Positions 33,916 through 46,395 of a stretch of DNA of 64,000 nucleotides are shown piece by piece. The notes below the pieces were generated by a model. It saw only the letters and a program-made list of their open reading frames with translations. It was not told where the DNA came from and did not search any database. How positions within the stretch are numbered: position 1 is the stretch's first letter; every line of letters starts with the position of its first letter. Source of the stretch: Sphagnum compactum (lineage: Eukaryota > Bryophyta > Sphagnopsida > Sphagnales); NCBI GenBank assembly GCA_965153455.1, contig OZ234501.1:8556001-8620000 (forward strand), given 5' to 3'. A program made the translations under genes and the position numbers.

Positions 33916-33964
33916 GAGTGGTGTTTGCTAATGTAATAACCATAAGCATTAGCAAACACCACTC
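33916..33964. repeat. Perfect 18-bp inverted repeat with 13-base loop
   Basis: GAGTGGTGTTTGCTAATG (33916-33933) and its exact complement CATTAGCAAACACCACTC (33947-33964). It starts 12 bases after the LINE's right target duplication. Function unknown. Confidence 0.95.
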
Positions 33965-34344
33965 TATTGATTTTTTGACGGTTTTTCAAATACCCAACTT
34001 GGATTGGTTTCTAATAACCACCCCTGCCAAAACCCTACAAAATACAAGGAGAATTGGGTTTTGTCCTGAGGACTATTACTACTATGCAAAGGGTGGAAAA
34101 GAAAGAAGAAAAATTCTCTAAATAAAAATAAAAATCAAGGATTGGAACCCATCCATCAAAAGTATAAGGCAAATGCAAACACAAGTAGACACAACCCAAA
34201 GAAGAAACAAAAGCAAATAATCAACAAAAATAAGGAGTTTCAGAGTGGATAGGTGTACAACAAGCTGGTTTGTTTGTACTTCCTTTGCAAATTTGACTCA
34301 TCATAATGCTCTTGAAAAGGGGAAGAGAAAGCTGGGTCCTCTTA

Positions 34345-34675
34345 GGCCCACTTTAGATGGGCTCCAAGGTCCAAATTCCTAGGAACCAATTTGGACTAAT
34401 TTGAAGCAAATTGAATCCTTGAGTTGGACCATGCCTTGGAGCCTAGTGTGCATCTCGGTTCTCGGAATCATGAGCTCTCCTTTGAACTCTTTCTTTTGGT
34501 CTGAACCACTTGATTTCCCTCCAAACTGGTGTCATACAGGTTTAGCCTCAATTTGCCACTTTTTGGTCTTGGATCGCCATCTAAAAGCCATGGGTCCAAT
34601 TCTTTATGGCTCTGAGCCAAAAGGATTGCTCTACTTCATTGGAGCCTGGACCTTGGACCCCATCTAAAACGGCCC
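34345..34675. mobile_element. PIF/Harbinger (Tourist)-like MITE
   Basis: 331 bp with terminal inverted repeats of about 32 bp with mismatches (left GGCCCACTTTAGATGGGCTC; right, complemented, GGGCCGTTTTAGATGGGGTC). It is flanked by the 3-bp direct repeat TTA (34342-34344 and 34676-34678). GG...CC ends and TTA duplication are typical of PIF/Harbinger-derived MITEs. No coding capacity. Confidence 0.9.
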
Positions 34676-34799
34676 TTAAGTTTGAGTGTGAAAGCCACCG
34701 ATGAATACCCTAACTTTCCATGCCTTTTTATTATGGGTGCACACAACCTTTACACCAATTTCCTCAGATTTATGGCCCTTAAATATAAGGAGAGAATAA

Positions 34800-35530
34800 A
34801 CTAGTGTTGTGAGGTTCAAATTTTAAATTTAAAAAAATTTTAAATCAAAATTTTAAAAAGAGGTTCAAATTCGTAAGGTAGGCGCATTGAACTATTTTTC
34901 AAAAGTTAGGAAGTAAGCTGAATTTTATGAGGAGGTGATTAATTTCAATTTGTTGAAAATTTTGGTATCTTCACAATTTTTTAATTTAACTTGTTTTGGA
35001 ACTCCATTTTAACAAAATTTTCAGTCTGAAGGAATGTTATTGTCATGAATATCATTTTCACATGATAAATAAAGTTCATTTATATGAATATTCATCCATG
35101 ACTTATAATTAAATTTTAATTTATTTTTAATTATCTCCCAATTCATTCTTAATTAATTCATAGTTTATTTTTAATTAATTTTTAGTTTATTTTAAATTTA
35201 ATTTTAGTGCATTTTCATTTAACCTTCAATTGATTCATAGCTTATTTGTAATTCCTTCTTAATCAAATCTTACTTAACACATAATTCATTTGTAATTAGA
35301 AAGTTTCATAAGAAGTTTTTTTGATTGATGGGCACGTCGAAACCTTCATGGAAGTTTTTTTTGAGTTAAGTCCTAAAGAGGTATAAATAGAAATAGGATC
35401 CCCCATTAACTTTAATTTGTTCAATGCAAATCTGAAATACAATCTTGCTTTATAATCTTGTATTGTTATTTTTGTGTTTATGTTATTTTTATTTTATCAT
35501 AATAAAAATTTTGTTTGTACTTTGGTGTTG
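34800..35530 (+). other. Possible solo LTR or promoter-like AT-rich repeat
   Basis: Decayed repeats of TTTTTAATTAATT(C/T)ATAGTTTA occupy 35100-35290. A TATA-box-like GTATAAATAG at 35391-35400 is followed about 60 bases on by AATACAATCTTGC. This layout is seen in plant LTRs, but I could not define LTR ends or a target duplication. Confidence 0.25.
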
Positions 35531-37610
35531 CATATTTCGTGTTTTTGGCTTTAGCCTTTGTGTTATTGTCTTGGTTTTTTTGTATCATGTTTTGGATTTA
35601 AACTTAAACCTACATTTTCGTTAATCGTCTTTGTAATTTTGATGCCCATGACAATTAGTGTGCACATAGAATTGAATGTTGTTTTTAAACAGAGCTTGAA
35701 AAGCGTTCATAAACTTCAAACTAAACCTTCAATTTAAAGCTTGGGTTTGAATAAAGCTTGAATATTCTTGAACCAAAATTTTAAAACATGATTATCCAAA
35801 CAACATTAGAATAAACTAGTGTGGAAGCGGGGATAGGGAGGTACTTGATTTCATTAATGACTTCCCATGTCATTTTTTACAAAAAAATTAGAATTAGAGA
35901 ACCATTGGTTCTAATTTTTCCAAAAAAATCAAAATCAATGAACCATTAACTTAGTTATCTTTGAAACCCTAAATGAATCAACCATTTTATGAAATGTTGG
36001 GTAAAGAACTAGAGGTTATAAGGAGATTTTTCAATTTTTTGAAAAAGATGGTTATATGTACATCCAAATTGGTTCTTTGATATTTGGAAACTATGGTTAT
36101 GAACCCTAATAACTACTATGATAATTGACAAGGATGCAAATGCGGTTTAACTACAAATATTGGGCATTAAAGCCTTGTTAGCATTGTTTTTTAGGTTAAG
36201 GCTTGTTTGTTATGGACGATTGTCACTTCTTTCCACATGACAACATGTTAATTTCTACCCACCAATATATTGATAATACATATAGCTGTCAATCTAGATG
36301 TGGTAACTATGTTGATATACATTCAAGTCTTCTTTGCTTTTCTTTTAATTTGCAATCATTTGTGCATAAATCTTTTAGTTAATTGGGTCATTAAAACTTT
36401 TCTTATGTTGAATTCCCAAATTGCTCATATGATGTGTGTTGCTCCACTTGGTATTTGTTTTATTGGGTTTTTTCGTTTCTGTTGAATTTGCCAATGGATT
36501 GATGCGTCCATTCGAAACCTTTTATAAGTTGAAATAAACCTTTTGAAAAAGCTCACAATTTATATATTGTTCATGCATGACTCTTAATCAAAGTTCTTTT
36601 TTTCTTTTTTAGGGTTGACAACCATGAGGCATTTCATTGTAGGGCAGAAAAAATTTCTCAATTTCTTTGTTATAACACAAATCCAACATGAATTGGTGAC
36701 AATTTTTTTACAAAACTCTATTTATCAAAATTTGAGGTGTCGTTTGTTCCTATTGCTCTCACCACACATACCAAACATAACATAAAAATATCTTAAATGG
36801 TACACCATGTCCAAACAAAGTGATTTGAAATCACACAAGTTAAGACTATGTCTTGTTCATAAAATATTTAAGACTATATGTTCACACTTAAAACGGTTCA
36901 AAATAATAACTCAAATAACTAAACTAACCCAATTTATTCCTTAACTAAAACCTAATCAAACAACTGAACTAACACACCTAACTAAGTACAAAGTGCCCCA
37001 AAAATTAAAATTGTGTCTCAATCTAGCCAAAAACATTTGAAATTTTTCTCAAAAAATTGCTAAAATCACTGAAAGAATTAATTTTAAAAAAGAGGAATCT
37101 GTAAGTTGCTAAATTTTTAAATTATTTTTTGGGTCAAGTGAAAAGAATTCACTACACAAAAATCACTGCTCCTAACAGTCAACTGCTTAGATAGCAAACC
37201 CCAATATTTGAAGTTTTTTCTTAATAGGGCGTATGCTAGGTTTGAGCTTTTTGTGCTCTCTTGCAGGGCAGTGTGTGTGTTGGGTATAGTGGAAGCCATG
37301 TTGAACATCTCCAAGACCTTCTGGAAGAGGTCAAAAAAGTCACTCACTTTTTAGTTCCGTGTAACTCAAGTCTTGGGCAAGAAAGAAGCAGCTGCCGTGA
37401 AGCAGAGCATTGCAAGAAAAAATTAACTATGAAGCACTAGTGTACAGGGCCCCAAAACAGAGCTTGCTTTTGCTTGGGGAACAAGTTCTCACAATCATAT
37501 ATGAACTGTTAAGGGCATATCCAAAGAGTTTCATTGGAAATTCCAACTGGGCTTCCATTAGTATTTGATTCCAATAACACGAAAGAAACATATTTCACCA
37601 AATGAAGCAA
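35531..37610. other. No gene seen
   Basis: AT-rich unassigned DNA. Frames at 36270-36485 (plus) and 37117-37347 (minus) lack family features. Confidence 0.5.
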
Positions 37611-37619
37611 TTTACATGT

Positions 37620-37910
37620 ATATCGGGCAGTTCTTTGATTTTTGTTATAACCCCCGGTTCCAGGTTTCTGAACATTATGTAGCCCTGCCCGTTGGTTCGG
37701 TTCAGGGTTTCTAAAAAACTGGTGGGTTTCCTCAAAGAACTCGCTTTTCAGGCCAGATTCCTTGACCCATTCTTATATATTTTTAAAAAAATCGTGGTCC
37801 TGGGTCGGAACCACTCTTTCGATTTTTTTGAGATCCGTCGATCAAGAGTCCATATCCTTGATACTTACCCGCCGGTTCTTTCATTGGAAAAAGAGAGAGA
37901 GAGAGAACCA
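37620..37910. repeat. GGCAGTTCTTTGATTTT dispersed repeat and (GA)n
   Basis: Opens with GGCAGTTCTTTGATTTTTGT, almost identical to 7501-7520. Degenerate GGTTC words follow, then a short GA microsatellite at about 37893-37906. Confidence 0.55.
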
Positions 37911-38609
37911 CACCACAGTGAACTGGCTACAGTTTTAGCTAGAGGATGAAAAAAACAGTCCATTCATCCAATTCATTCACCATCCCCAAATTTGGGTTCT
38001 CCTAAACCCTAAAAATGTAAACTCTAATTAGGGTGTTCCAAATTAGGGTTGAGATTCCGAAGATGGGTGTTCCTAAACCTTCCAAACAATTATCTCCTTT
38101 TCCCCTTATTGTTTGGGTATGGTGGGTTATGTTGTTAGTAGTGTGTGTTGAATCGATGCTACTTGAAAAAAGCAGAGGAGTAAAGGGGGAACAGTTACCT
38201 AGTTATTTTGCCATAATGAAAACCCTCCTTTTCGAAACAAGGGGTGTGTCACTCTGTGGCCTTGCCATTTACATTAAAAAGTATCTTAAGGCAAAAGAAG
38301 AAGTATGGAAACTCAAATATTTCACCATCCAAAAATATAATCTTCCGAAAAATCCTCTAAAAGAAACCAAAATCCTTTAAGATATTATAACGCTATAACT
38401 AATCTCAAGTTTCAATACAAGCCAAAATATCATCTTTCAAAAATCCTCATATAAAAATAGACCTATTATTATTACCTAGGGGCCAAAATCCCTTAAGCTA
38501 CCATACACTATAATGAATCTAAACACAATATCCTTGCCTTGGTAGGCAAGACTAAGAAAAGCCTCAGAACATAAATCTGCAGAAGCTACCCAAAAAATTC
38601 CTATACATA

Positions 38610-39174
38610 AAAGTTATGCATGAAGTCGAGCCATTAGGGGGCGAGAACAGCCAGTTTCGGCATAATAAGGCATTAAATACATAACTGGGAATGAAATTTT
38701 ACAAAACGAAATAACTGGGACCCAAACTAGTTTTTCCACCAATTTTGGTGGTAAACGGAGTTTCATCCCCTCTTTCCTTTTTCCTGAGCGCCTCCACAGC
38801 TCCTACATATATTTTCACTGCTCCTACCTGTACAACTACAGTAGTACCTTGGCCATTTCAACACATGTTGGTCGAATAGTTAATTAATTTGAGATTTGCA
38901 TTTCAACAAATGAAATATTCCTAAATAATATCCTTCACAATATTTCTTGACTTGGGAGAAATAATTTTGAAAATTTCAACATTTTTAAAAAAATATAATT
39001 AGTGTCAAATTGGTCAAAATACTAGGGTACTATAAATAGTCTCAAACCTTGTGCATTAAATGCTGAGTATCAGCATTTCATACTGAGATTTAATGAAAAT
39101 TTCTTACTTTGCAGATACCACTGAAAGAGGGGACAGGGGGTGAAAGAGAGGGTGACTTTACGGATAACTTTATA
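38610..39174 (-). mobile_element. MITE family M, form B, copy 2, with nested insert
   Basis: Both terminal repeats are recognisable (AAAGTTATGCATGAAGTC at the left; the complement of AAAGTTATCCGTAAAGTCA at the right), along with the form-B half and the core. Comparison with the copies at 12.65 and 48.0 kb shows about 200 extra bases at roughly 38838-39038. Confidence 0.85.
38838..39038. mobile_element. Small element nested in a family M MITE
   Basis: Insert ends CAGTAGTACCTTGGCCATTT at the left and the complement of TATAGTACCCTAGTATTTTG at the right, about 200 bp apart. The CAGTAGTACC start resembles the terminal repeats of Tc1/mariner-pogo elements. The target duplication is not cleanly resolved, so the class is tentative. 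Confidence 0.55.
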
Positions 39175-39179
39175 GCTAA

Positions 39180-41530
39180 TAACTAATAACCTTTTAGCTG
39201 TCTGAAGCAGAGGGAACAGAGCCAGAGAGCCAGTTTCTTTGGCTCTTTTGCCATAATGAAGACCTGCAGTGAGAAAGCACAACTAGAGAGACAAATCTGC
39301 TGCACAAACAACCAGGCTACAATCTCCCCATCCCTCCTCCTAACCTTGAATATGTCTCCCCTCTTATAGGCCAAAATGTTTGCTGTTATCCTTTTCACCA
39401 TATTATTACTTTCCTTATATCATGGAAGTATTCATTTTCCATGACAACTTTTGTCTCAGCCTCAAGCTTTGTTAGCCCTACCTTTGGTAGGCAGGGAAGG
39501 GATTTTATAGTATTAAAATCAATTATAAAGTATAGTAGTAGGGCCAAAGGGACTTTTGACCTTTACTTTGTTCTTGAGAAAGCATCTCCATTCACACCCC
39601 CAATTTGGGCCCTTACATACATCATCTGTTTACCTCATTGAACATATATAGAGTGTTAATAGTCTCCATGCTATCTATTAAAGGTAAACTGGTTGTGGTA
39701 TCTTATTCTAGCACTTTCAACCATTTTGTTAGGTGAGAGAGCCAGGCAACCATGTGCTATTTCCACTTTTAGTATAGTCAGTTGAATTTTAAAGAGTAAA
39801 TGTGCATGCTTGATGGATACATTGTGAGAACAATCACTTTGTTGAATGTGAGTAGAGGTTTTTTTCATACTTTTTTTTTTAATGTGCACAAGTGGCAATC
39901 ATTTTTTCCTTATGTGTGCCTAAGTGGCTCCTATTGTGTTTTTTGGCATAGGTCACTTGTTGATTGATTTTTTTGGTATACATGAAAATTTCAAAATAAG
40001 TCCAAGTGGTGATTCTTTTTTTAAAAATTTAACTCCAACTAGCAACCACACAAAAAAAAATACCAAGGCAATGAATGTGGTTACATAACTCATAACAAAG
40101 AAGTAATTTATCACAATTGAACCACCTAAAGTAGCATTGAAATAACATAGCTAGGGAAGTTGGAAGGTGGAGCATTAATACTTTAGGGGGAGTTGAACCA
40201 TGCTCTAGTAATATCAGACTTTGCCCAAGGCAACTCAACATCCCACCCACCACACCCCAATATTAATAAAACTCATGATGAACATAATCACCATGCTTGT
40301 CCAAATCCTGAAAATAGAAGGCCACAAAAATCCAATGAACACAAGGTTTAAATGGCAACAATGATCAACATTTTGTGATCTTTCAAACTTGTAATGACCT
40401 TCTAATAAGGGAAACTATTTTGAGTAAAGAATTCATGTGTAAACATGTAAACAATTGTGTTCAACTGCTACCCCAACCGATTGTGCAGTTTGTCCTTCAT
40501 GAAAGCAAAAGTGGAGAAAATGTATTTGTCTTCCATAAATCCAAGAAGTGAAATAATGGTTATATCAACCAACTTCATATACTCACTTAATTGTTGAATC
40601 AACAAGCCATTGTTGATCATTGTCATCCACAACTTGTCATTGGATTGCTATAAGGAGGTTTAACCATAGTTTTGGGTGCTTGTGCTTTCATAATGAGTTT
40701 TAAGATGGATGTATACAAGTCCAAGATATTAACATTCAAAGGTTCCATAACATGATTTAATGAGGGTTTCACCCTCTTCAATTCACAATAGTGTCTATTG
40801 ATGACATTAATATGCAAGGAGAAAAAGAAATCAACATCAAGTTGCATCCAAAATTGTGGATATACAATGCCAAGGATTCATCAATTCAAATCCATAAAAC
40901 ACCTATCCAATTTTGTGATAAGCTTTTCAATAACAATAAAACATTGGGTCTTTCACTTGTGCAATGGATGCTAAGAAAACATCCCTGCACACTAATTGAT
41001 TAACCGCAACAACTACATTGAAATGTGAACTTGATATGAATGACCAACCATGCGAAATGCAAAGGTTTTTGCACTAATGTTGTTGAAGCTAATTACACAA
41101 TTTTGGGTGATGGTGGTAGAATTGTTATCCACAACATCACAAAAGACTTCAAAATGTTCACATTGGTAACCAATCATAGGATCAAAATACATCATAAAAA
41201 TATTAACTTGACATATGTCATATTTTTACATCTAGCACAAAATCACAAATGATAACATCCTTTCCTTGAGCAAATTTGGTCAAGGCATTGACAACTTCGA
41301 ACAATGACAACAAAGTAGAAAAGACTAATAATGTGTGAATATCACAAAGAAGTCAATATTCAACCTTGCTTGAGCAATGAAAGGGCTTTCTTATGACATT
41401 TTCATAATTAAAATGTTGTAGTAATATGCCATCACTTGCTTCAAAGGTTCCAACAATGACATCCATCAAGTTTTGACATTTCTCAAGATCTTAAGTCATG
41501 TTGTTTTCATAATTTCAACACAGTTATTGA
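39180..41530. other. No gene supported
   Basis: AT-rich DNA. A string of minus-strand frames between 40250 and 41200 (for example 40847-40623 and 41195-41013) could be a highly decayed transposase, but no motif is recognisable. Confidence 0.4.
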
Positions 41531-41532
41531 AT

Positions 41533-41790
41533 CACTATGAGAAAAAAAGGTGTTTTACAACTGGCCTTGCAACTCAATTCTTGAGTTGCAAAAAACACTT
41601 GCAACTCATTGTATTTATACATCATGAGTGGTAACGAACAAGTTGCATGAATTGCAGAGTTGTAATTCGCCATATATAAAGTGCAATTCATTACAACTCA
41701 ATTGCAGCTCAATCAAAATAATTCATTTTCAACTATTATGTAACTCCATTATAATTACACCTATGATGTCATAATTAATGAAATCATTGA
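41533..41790. mobile_element. CACTA-like element terminal fragment
   Basis: Starts CACTATGAGAAAAAAAGGTG and matches, inverted, the right 250 bases of the nested element ending at 17100 (shared TTGCAACTCATTGTATTTAT, AACTCAATTG and TATGTAACTCCATTATAATT). The other terminus was not found, so this is a solo end or a deleted copy. Confidence 0.8.
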
Positions 41791-42859
41791 TTGTCATCCA
41801 TCTAGAGCCAGACAAGGTAATACTAGTTGGTTAGGTTGATAAAAAACTTAACCAAACCTTGTCCAAACAAAACATAATTAATGGGTTCAAGGTAACAAAG
41901 GTTTGGCCATTAAATCCTAGGGCTATGGATGATAAGACCTTCCCTAGTAGTCTATATACAACAAGTGAAGACAAGTATCATACAAATGTAGAAATTGGAA
42001 ATTCAGATGATGCAGGAAATGATAGCCCACAATGGGGAGAAGAATAGTTATTAGTGAGTTAATGAACATGGGCATTACAAATGTTCATGATGCAGGAGAC
42101 CAGAATGTTACAAATGAAAGAGATTAGAATTTTGATGGAATCATAGTACAAAAATTAAGGTTCTATGTGGAACAACTTGGAAATGAAACTAGACTTTCAA
42201 CAATAGGAACATCATATCAAGGTAATGGAAAGCTATAAACCTAGTTACTTCTACTCAGGTTCTTGCGTCTGAAGTCTTACATTCTCAAAGTTCTACTGTT
42301 CCAGTGCCCTTCCATCTTGCACATTTGTTGTCACTACCCAGCTTACTTACAAGGAGAACAAAAGGGACAAAAACCATTAGTTGATTATAATAAGTCAGAC
42401 ATTGTGACTACAATTGAATATTTAGAGATTATGCGATAAAAAGTTACACATAAATAAACTTTAGAACATATAATAGAGGCCAAAAGAAAGGAGAAAGAAA
42501 AACAAAAGGACATGAGAATAGTCGAATTACTGAATGTCACATAACAACTAGTAGAAAAGCAGGTTGGGAGATAACTAAAAGTATTTCTTAATAAAATTTG
42601 GTCTGCAACATAGGTCAAGGTAATAGGAAAAAAAATTCACCACAACATTCAAGCCAGTTGTAGAGTTAATCTAACTGGGGATACAAGTGGCAATAATAAC
42701 ATTTTTACAGAAGCCTAAAAAAAGGCTAGGACAAGGACAAAGTGTAGGATGCTTGTAAAGGGGCATGTTACAACAAGGTTGTGACATTACATACATGAAT
42801 ATTACCCAACAAAACTGGGAAGGGGGGTTATGAGGGGAAAAGAATTGAAGAACCTTGAC

Positions 42860-43560
42860 CATGGCAGTAACAACTTGAGGAAAGGAGAAGAAAGAAATAA
42901 GGAAAAGAGAGGAATAAGGATTAAACAACTCAAGGAAAGAAAAGAGAGAAATAAAGATTAGGGCAAGTTGAGCTCAAGGAAAATAAAAAGAGGGACGGAC
43001 CAAGGAGCAATTGAGCTCGAGCTTTAAGAGAGGAAATAGAAACCAGGGTAATAGTGGCTTAGTTCAAGTTCGAGAAAAACCAAGGTAACAACAACTTGAA
43101 GAAAGACAGACCAAGGCAATAACAGCTTGAATTCAAGTTCGAGCTTGAAAAGGAAAAAAATAAAGGTAATAGTAGTTCGAGCTCAAGTTCAAGGAGAGAG
43201 AGTCTAAGGCGGCAATAATTAGAGCTTGAACTTGAAAAAAATGACCAGTGCAGCACCAACTCGAACTCAAGTTCAAGGAAAGAAACCAGGGTAGCACCAA
43301 CTTGAACTCAAGCTTGAGCTCAAGGAGAAAGAGAAACTAGGGCAGCTTGAACTAAAGCTCAAGCTCAAGGAAAAAAAGACTAAAGCAATAACAACTCAAG
43401 TTCGAGCTTGAGAAGAGGAAAAAGAGGGAAGGTCCCAAGCTTGAAGAAAGAGAGAGAAGGAAAGACCCAAGTTCAAGGAGAGGAGAGAGAGGGAAGGACC
43501 AAGGCAACAGTTGAGCTTGAGCTCTTGTTCAAGGAGGGAGAAAGAAGGACTAGACTTGCA
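42860..43560. repeat. Purine-rich AAGTTCGAGCTTGAA degenerate array
   Basis: Degenerate 30-50-bp units built from palindromic words (GAGCTCAAGTTCAAGGA, TTCGAGCTTGAA) and GAGAGAAAG runs, strongly purine-biased on the plus strand. Open frames through it encode Ser/Leu- or Glu/Lys-rich low-complexity peptides and are not called as genes. Confidence 0.8.
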
Positions 43561-43774
43561 ACAAACATAACAACTTTCATTTTGTCATGGTTCAAGTGTT
43601 GTGCTCCATACCTGCATCACACACAAGGTAGACATGAACATGGACAATGAAGCAAATACAAAACATCAACAAGTCAAACAACACTGAAACCTGCAAGGAG
43701 AAGCAACCACACGAATGAACTTAAGAAGCTTAGCTCTAAGTGCACATCTTGAGCTCCAAGTGTAGTTTTTGAGC

Positions 43775-43995
43775 TCCAAAGGGAGATGACTAAAGGAAAT
43801 GAGAAATATCATTGAGGGAAGCCTTGCGGCGCCTTCAAGTGTTGAAGACCAGACCAAATGGGAGACAACTAAAAAAGATCGTTATGGGAAGCCCACCGGC
43901 ACCTCCAAGCGATGAGGATTAGACCAGAGGGAGATGATTAGAGGAAACAAGTGAGATCATTATGGGAAGCCTCGTGGCACCTCCAAGCAATGGGG
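43775..43995. repeat. 70-78-bp tandem repeat, three copies
   Basis: GGGAAGCC occurs at 43816, 43886 and 43964, each followed by GGC(G/A)CCT(C/T)CAAG and preceded by a GGGAGAYRAYTA block. It directly follows the purine-rich array. Confidence 0.8.
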
Positions 43996-44476
43996 GAATT
44001 AGGGTTAACATTGTGGGAATTAAGGTCTAGAGAACAAAGGAACACCCCTCACCATGGATGTGAAACCCTATTTGAAAATTTTGATCCCAACTGTTGATGG
44101 TTGATGTACAATTTTACATAAAATTTAGTCTGTTTTTCCCTTCATCCAATTTTGATTATAGGACACGTGGTGTTTACTTTCATCAACACTAATTTTGAAA
44201 ATAGAATCAGAAGTGTTTAGTCATAGGGAGTCCTATGTTTGTTGGCTATTTTTTCCAGCAGCTAGGGGTGTCTAACTTTGGGGGGTGATATCTTGTTCAT
44301 TTTTCAATCGAACGACAAGCAATAAACAGCGTTGGGAGCATCAAGAGGTGCTCTACAATTCATCTTAGGACGCTAGGGTCAATCGAGCTACTCCCTGAGC
44401 GCCTAAGATCTCAAAATCCTTAAGTGTTCGATTATGGGCTGTTCTACCCTGAGGCTGGTAAAGGCACAGCAAAGCC

Positions 44477-44848
44477 TCAAACCTGCTGTCCATTGGCTAG
44501 ATACTTTGATTGATCTAGGTGGGTTCCCATTAGTAGGCTCCTACCTCTTTGCAGAGTGCTAGTCTTGGTTTTATGGGTGGGGTTGGATAGAAGTAAATAA
44601 CTAAACTTGGACGTGAGAAATATGTTTACAGGGTCACATACTGAGCACTGATCTAGATGCTCTAAAGTACTAGGTATAAGATATCCTCCTCCTTCAGGTG
44701 TGATGAATGTCCCAGAATTCAAAGCTTCGTCTTCTGTATGTGTTCTATAGTCACCACCCACAACCATAAAAATCCAGTCCCTCAAAATCTGGACTGGTCG
44801 GTTAGCATGTATAAAAAGCATTGAAAACCCAAATCCTGATTTCCGCAA
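44477..44848 (-). CDS. Unidentified 123-codon open frame
   Basis: The frame runs on the minus strand in DNA with near-balanced composition and has a plausible amino-acid mix (HTEDEDALNSG-like acidic segment, then EGGGYLIPSTLEHLDQCSVC). No family is recognised and no promoter or neighbouring exon was found. Its start lies just beside the tandem array at 44842-45150. It may be a gene fragment or chance. Confidence 0.2.
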   Translation of the reverse strand: MRKSGFGFSMLFIHANRPVQILRDWIFMVVGGDYRTHTEDEALNSGTFITPEGGGYLIPSTLEHLDQCSVCDPVNIFLTSKFSYLLLSNPTHKTKTSTLQRGRSLLMGTHLDQSKYLANGQQV

Positions 44849-45150
44849 TTATCTACTACCAATGGAACAGATTGTGAGCCAATATGAAATCCCAGGGACA
44901 AAGTGTGCGCAGAAAACTGGGGAATTATCTACTATCAATGGAACAGATTGTGAGCCAATATGAAATCCCAGGGACAGAAACGAGAGCAGAAAATTGCGCA
45001 ATTATCTACTACCAATGGAACAGATTGTGAGCCAATATGAAATCCCAGGGACAGAAACGAGAGCAAAAAATTGCACAATTATCTACTACCAATGGAACAA
45101 ATTGTGAGCCGACAATGGAATCCAAGGGAGGAAGTGAGCAGATGTGGCCT
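44842..45150. repeat. 76-77-bp tandem repeat, four copies
   Basis: AATTATCTACTA(C/T)CAATGG begins units at about 44847, 44923, 45000 and 45077 (spacings 76, 77, 77). The first three units share ATTGTGAGCCAATATGAAAT and CCCAGGGACA; the fourth diverges halfway. Confidence 0.9.
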
Positions 45151-45774
45151 AACCCAAGACAAGTATGAAAGATTAGATGAGTCAGCTTCAATGGTGACAA
45201 ATTGTCTTCACAGTGCTGTGCTGTTGCCACACAAAGATATTAAAGACACCCAAAGTTGACAAGATGATAAGAAAGTGGGAAAAAGTATGGCAGTTTTCTT
45301 ATGCTACAAAAGTTTTCAAAAAAAGTGCACACACCCAAGAGGAAGAGGATAAGAAACCAAAGGGATGCATTGTTGAGAGATCTTCAGGTTTAGGGTTTAG
45401 TAGCCTATGGGATGCAAGAGAGGATATGGGTGCATGATCTAACACGTCCCTCATCACTCAAGATCTGATTCCAACCTCACCCCTCCGCCCCATCCCCCAA
45501 AGACAACAGAATCCAAAAGAATTTGGCACCCTGAGCCCTAAACCCATGGGACCTATATTAAGTAAAACCACTTTAGTGGCACACCATTTAGGTCAGCTTC
45601 ATAGAGCATGTGTTTCTAAGGGTCAACTTTGGTAGGCTCGTGTGTTTATTAGGGTTAGGTCATGGACTGATCAAATAATAAGCAAATTGTGCTTTTGGGA
45701 AATTATGTCCTACTCTTCAAAAGGAATTAGGAGTCACCAACTTCCAAGTGTAGGATGTACATCCATTTGGGATA

Positions 45775-45850
45775 TAATAATTATAATATAATATAATATA
45801 CAACATTATACATAATATAAATATTATATTACATCTGAATGTAATATAAT
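45775..45850. repeat. ATAATATA microsatellite
   Basis: Nearly pure A/T tract of TATAATA units with self-complementary stretches. Confidence 0.85.
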
Positions 45851-46194
45851 TTCATGATTCCAATTTGGTTAGATGCGAATTTTTTTGCTTGTTCCTTATA
45901 TTCCCATATCATGATGTTCTTCCCAAGGACTTGGCAACCCTACCTTGTTTACATTTTGGATCCCCTAAGTTTTTTTTTTAAATTATTTATTTGGCGGCCA
46001 AGGAGTTCATGTATAAAGCAATTAAGGTCATAAAGTAGGGATCAAGGCTTCAACCCCTCATATGCTTTCGTTCTTTTTGTAAGGTATCATTTTTTTTCAT
46101 CGATTGCTTCCTTTCTCAAGCTAAACCCTAAAAGTCAAACCATCATAGATGACCATACTTTTCTTGGGTGTTTTGAAAATTGGGAACTTCCTTG

Positions 46195-46395
46195 TTAATT
46201 GATTTTCTCTCAAACACAAATTTCTCTATTCTCTCCAAACCCTCCCTATTTGAAAATACATAATTTGAAGTCAAAATGGGCATATTAATTTTTGTCAATT
46301 GATTTTCTCTTGGACACAAATTTTTCTATTTCCTCCAAACTCTCCCTATTGAAAAAACATAATTTGAGGTTAAGATGGGCAGATTTAACTCTTAT
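46195..46395. repeat. About 101-bp tandem duplication
   Basis: TGATTTTCTCT begins at 46200 and 46301. In both units it is followed by GACACAAATTT or AACACAAATTT, then TCCAAAC(C/T)CTCCCTATT, ACATAATTTGA and ATGGGCA. Confidence 0.85.

Noticed and set aside
34800-35530. Confident solo LTR call
   Set aside because: TATA-like box and downstream motif are present, but neither TG/CA ends nor a target duplication could be located.
43059-43259. Ser/Leu-rich minus-strand open frame
   Set aside because: Product of the purine-rich tandem array; low complexity only.
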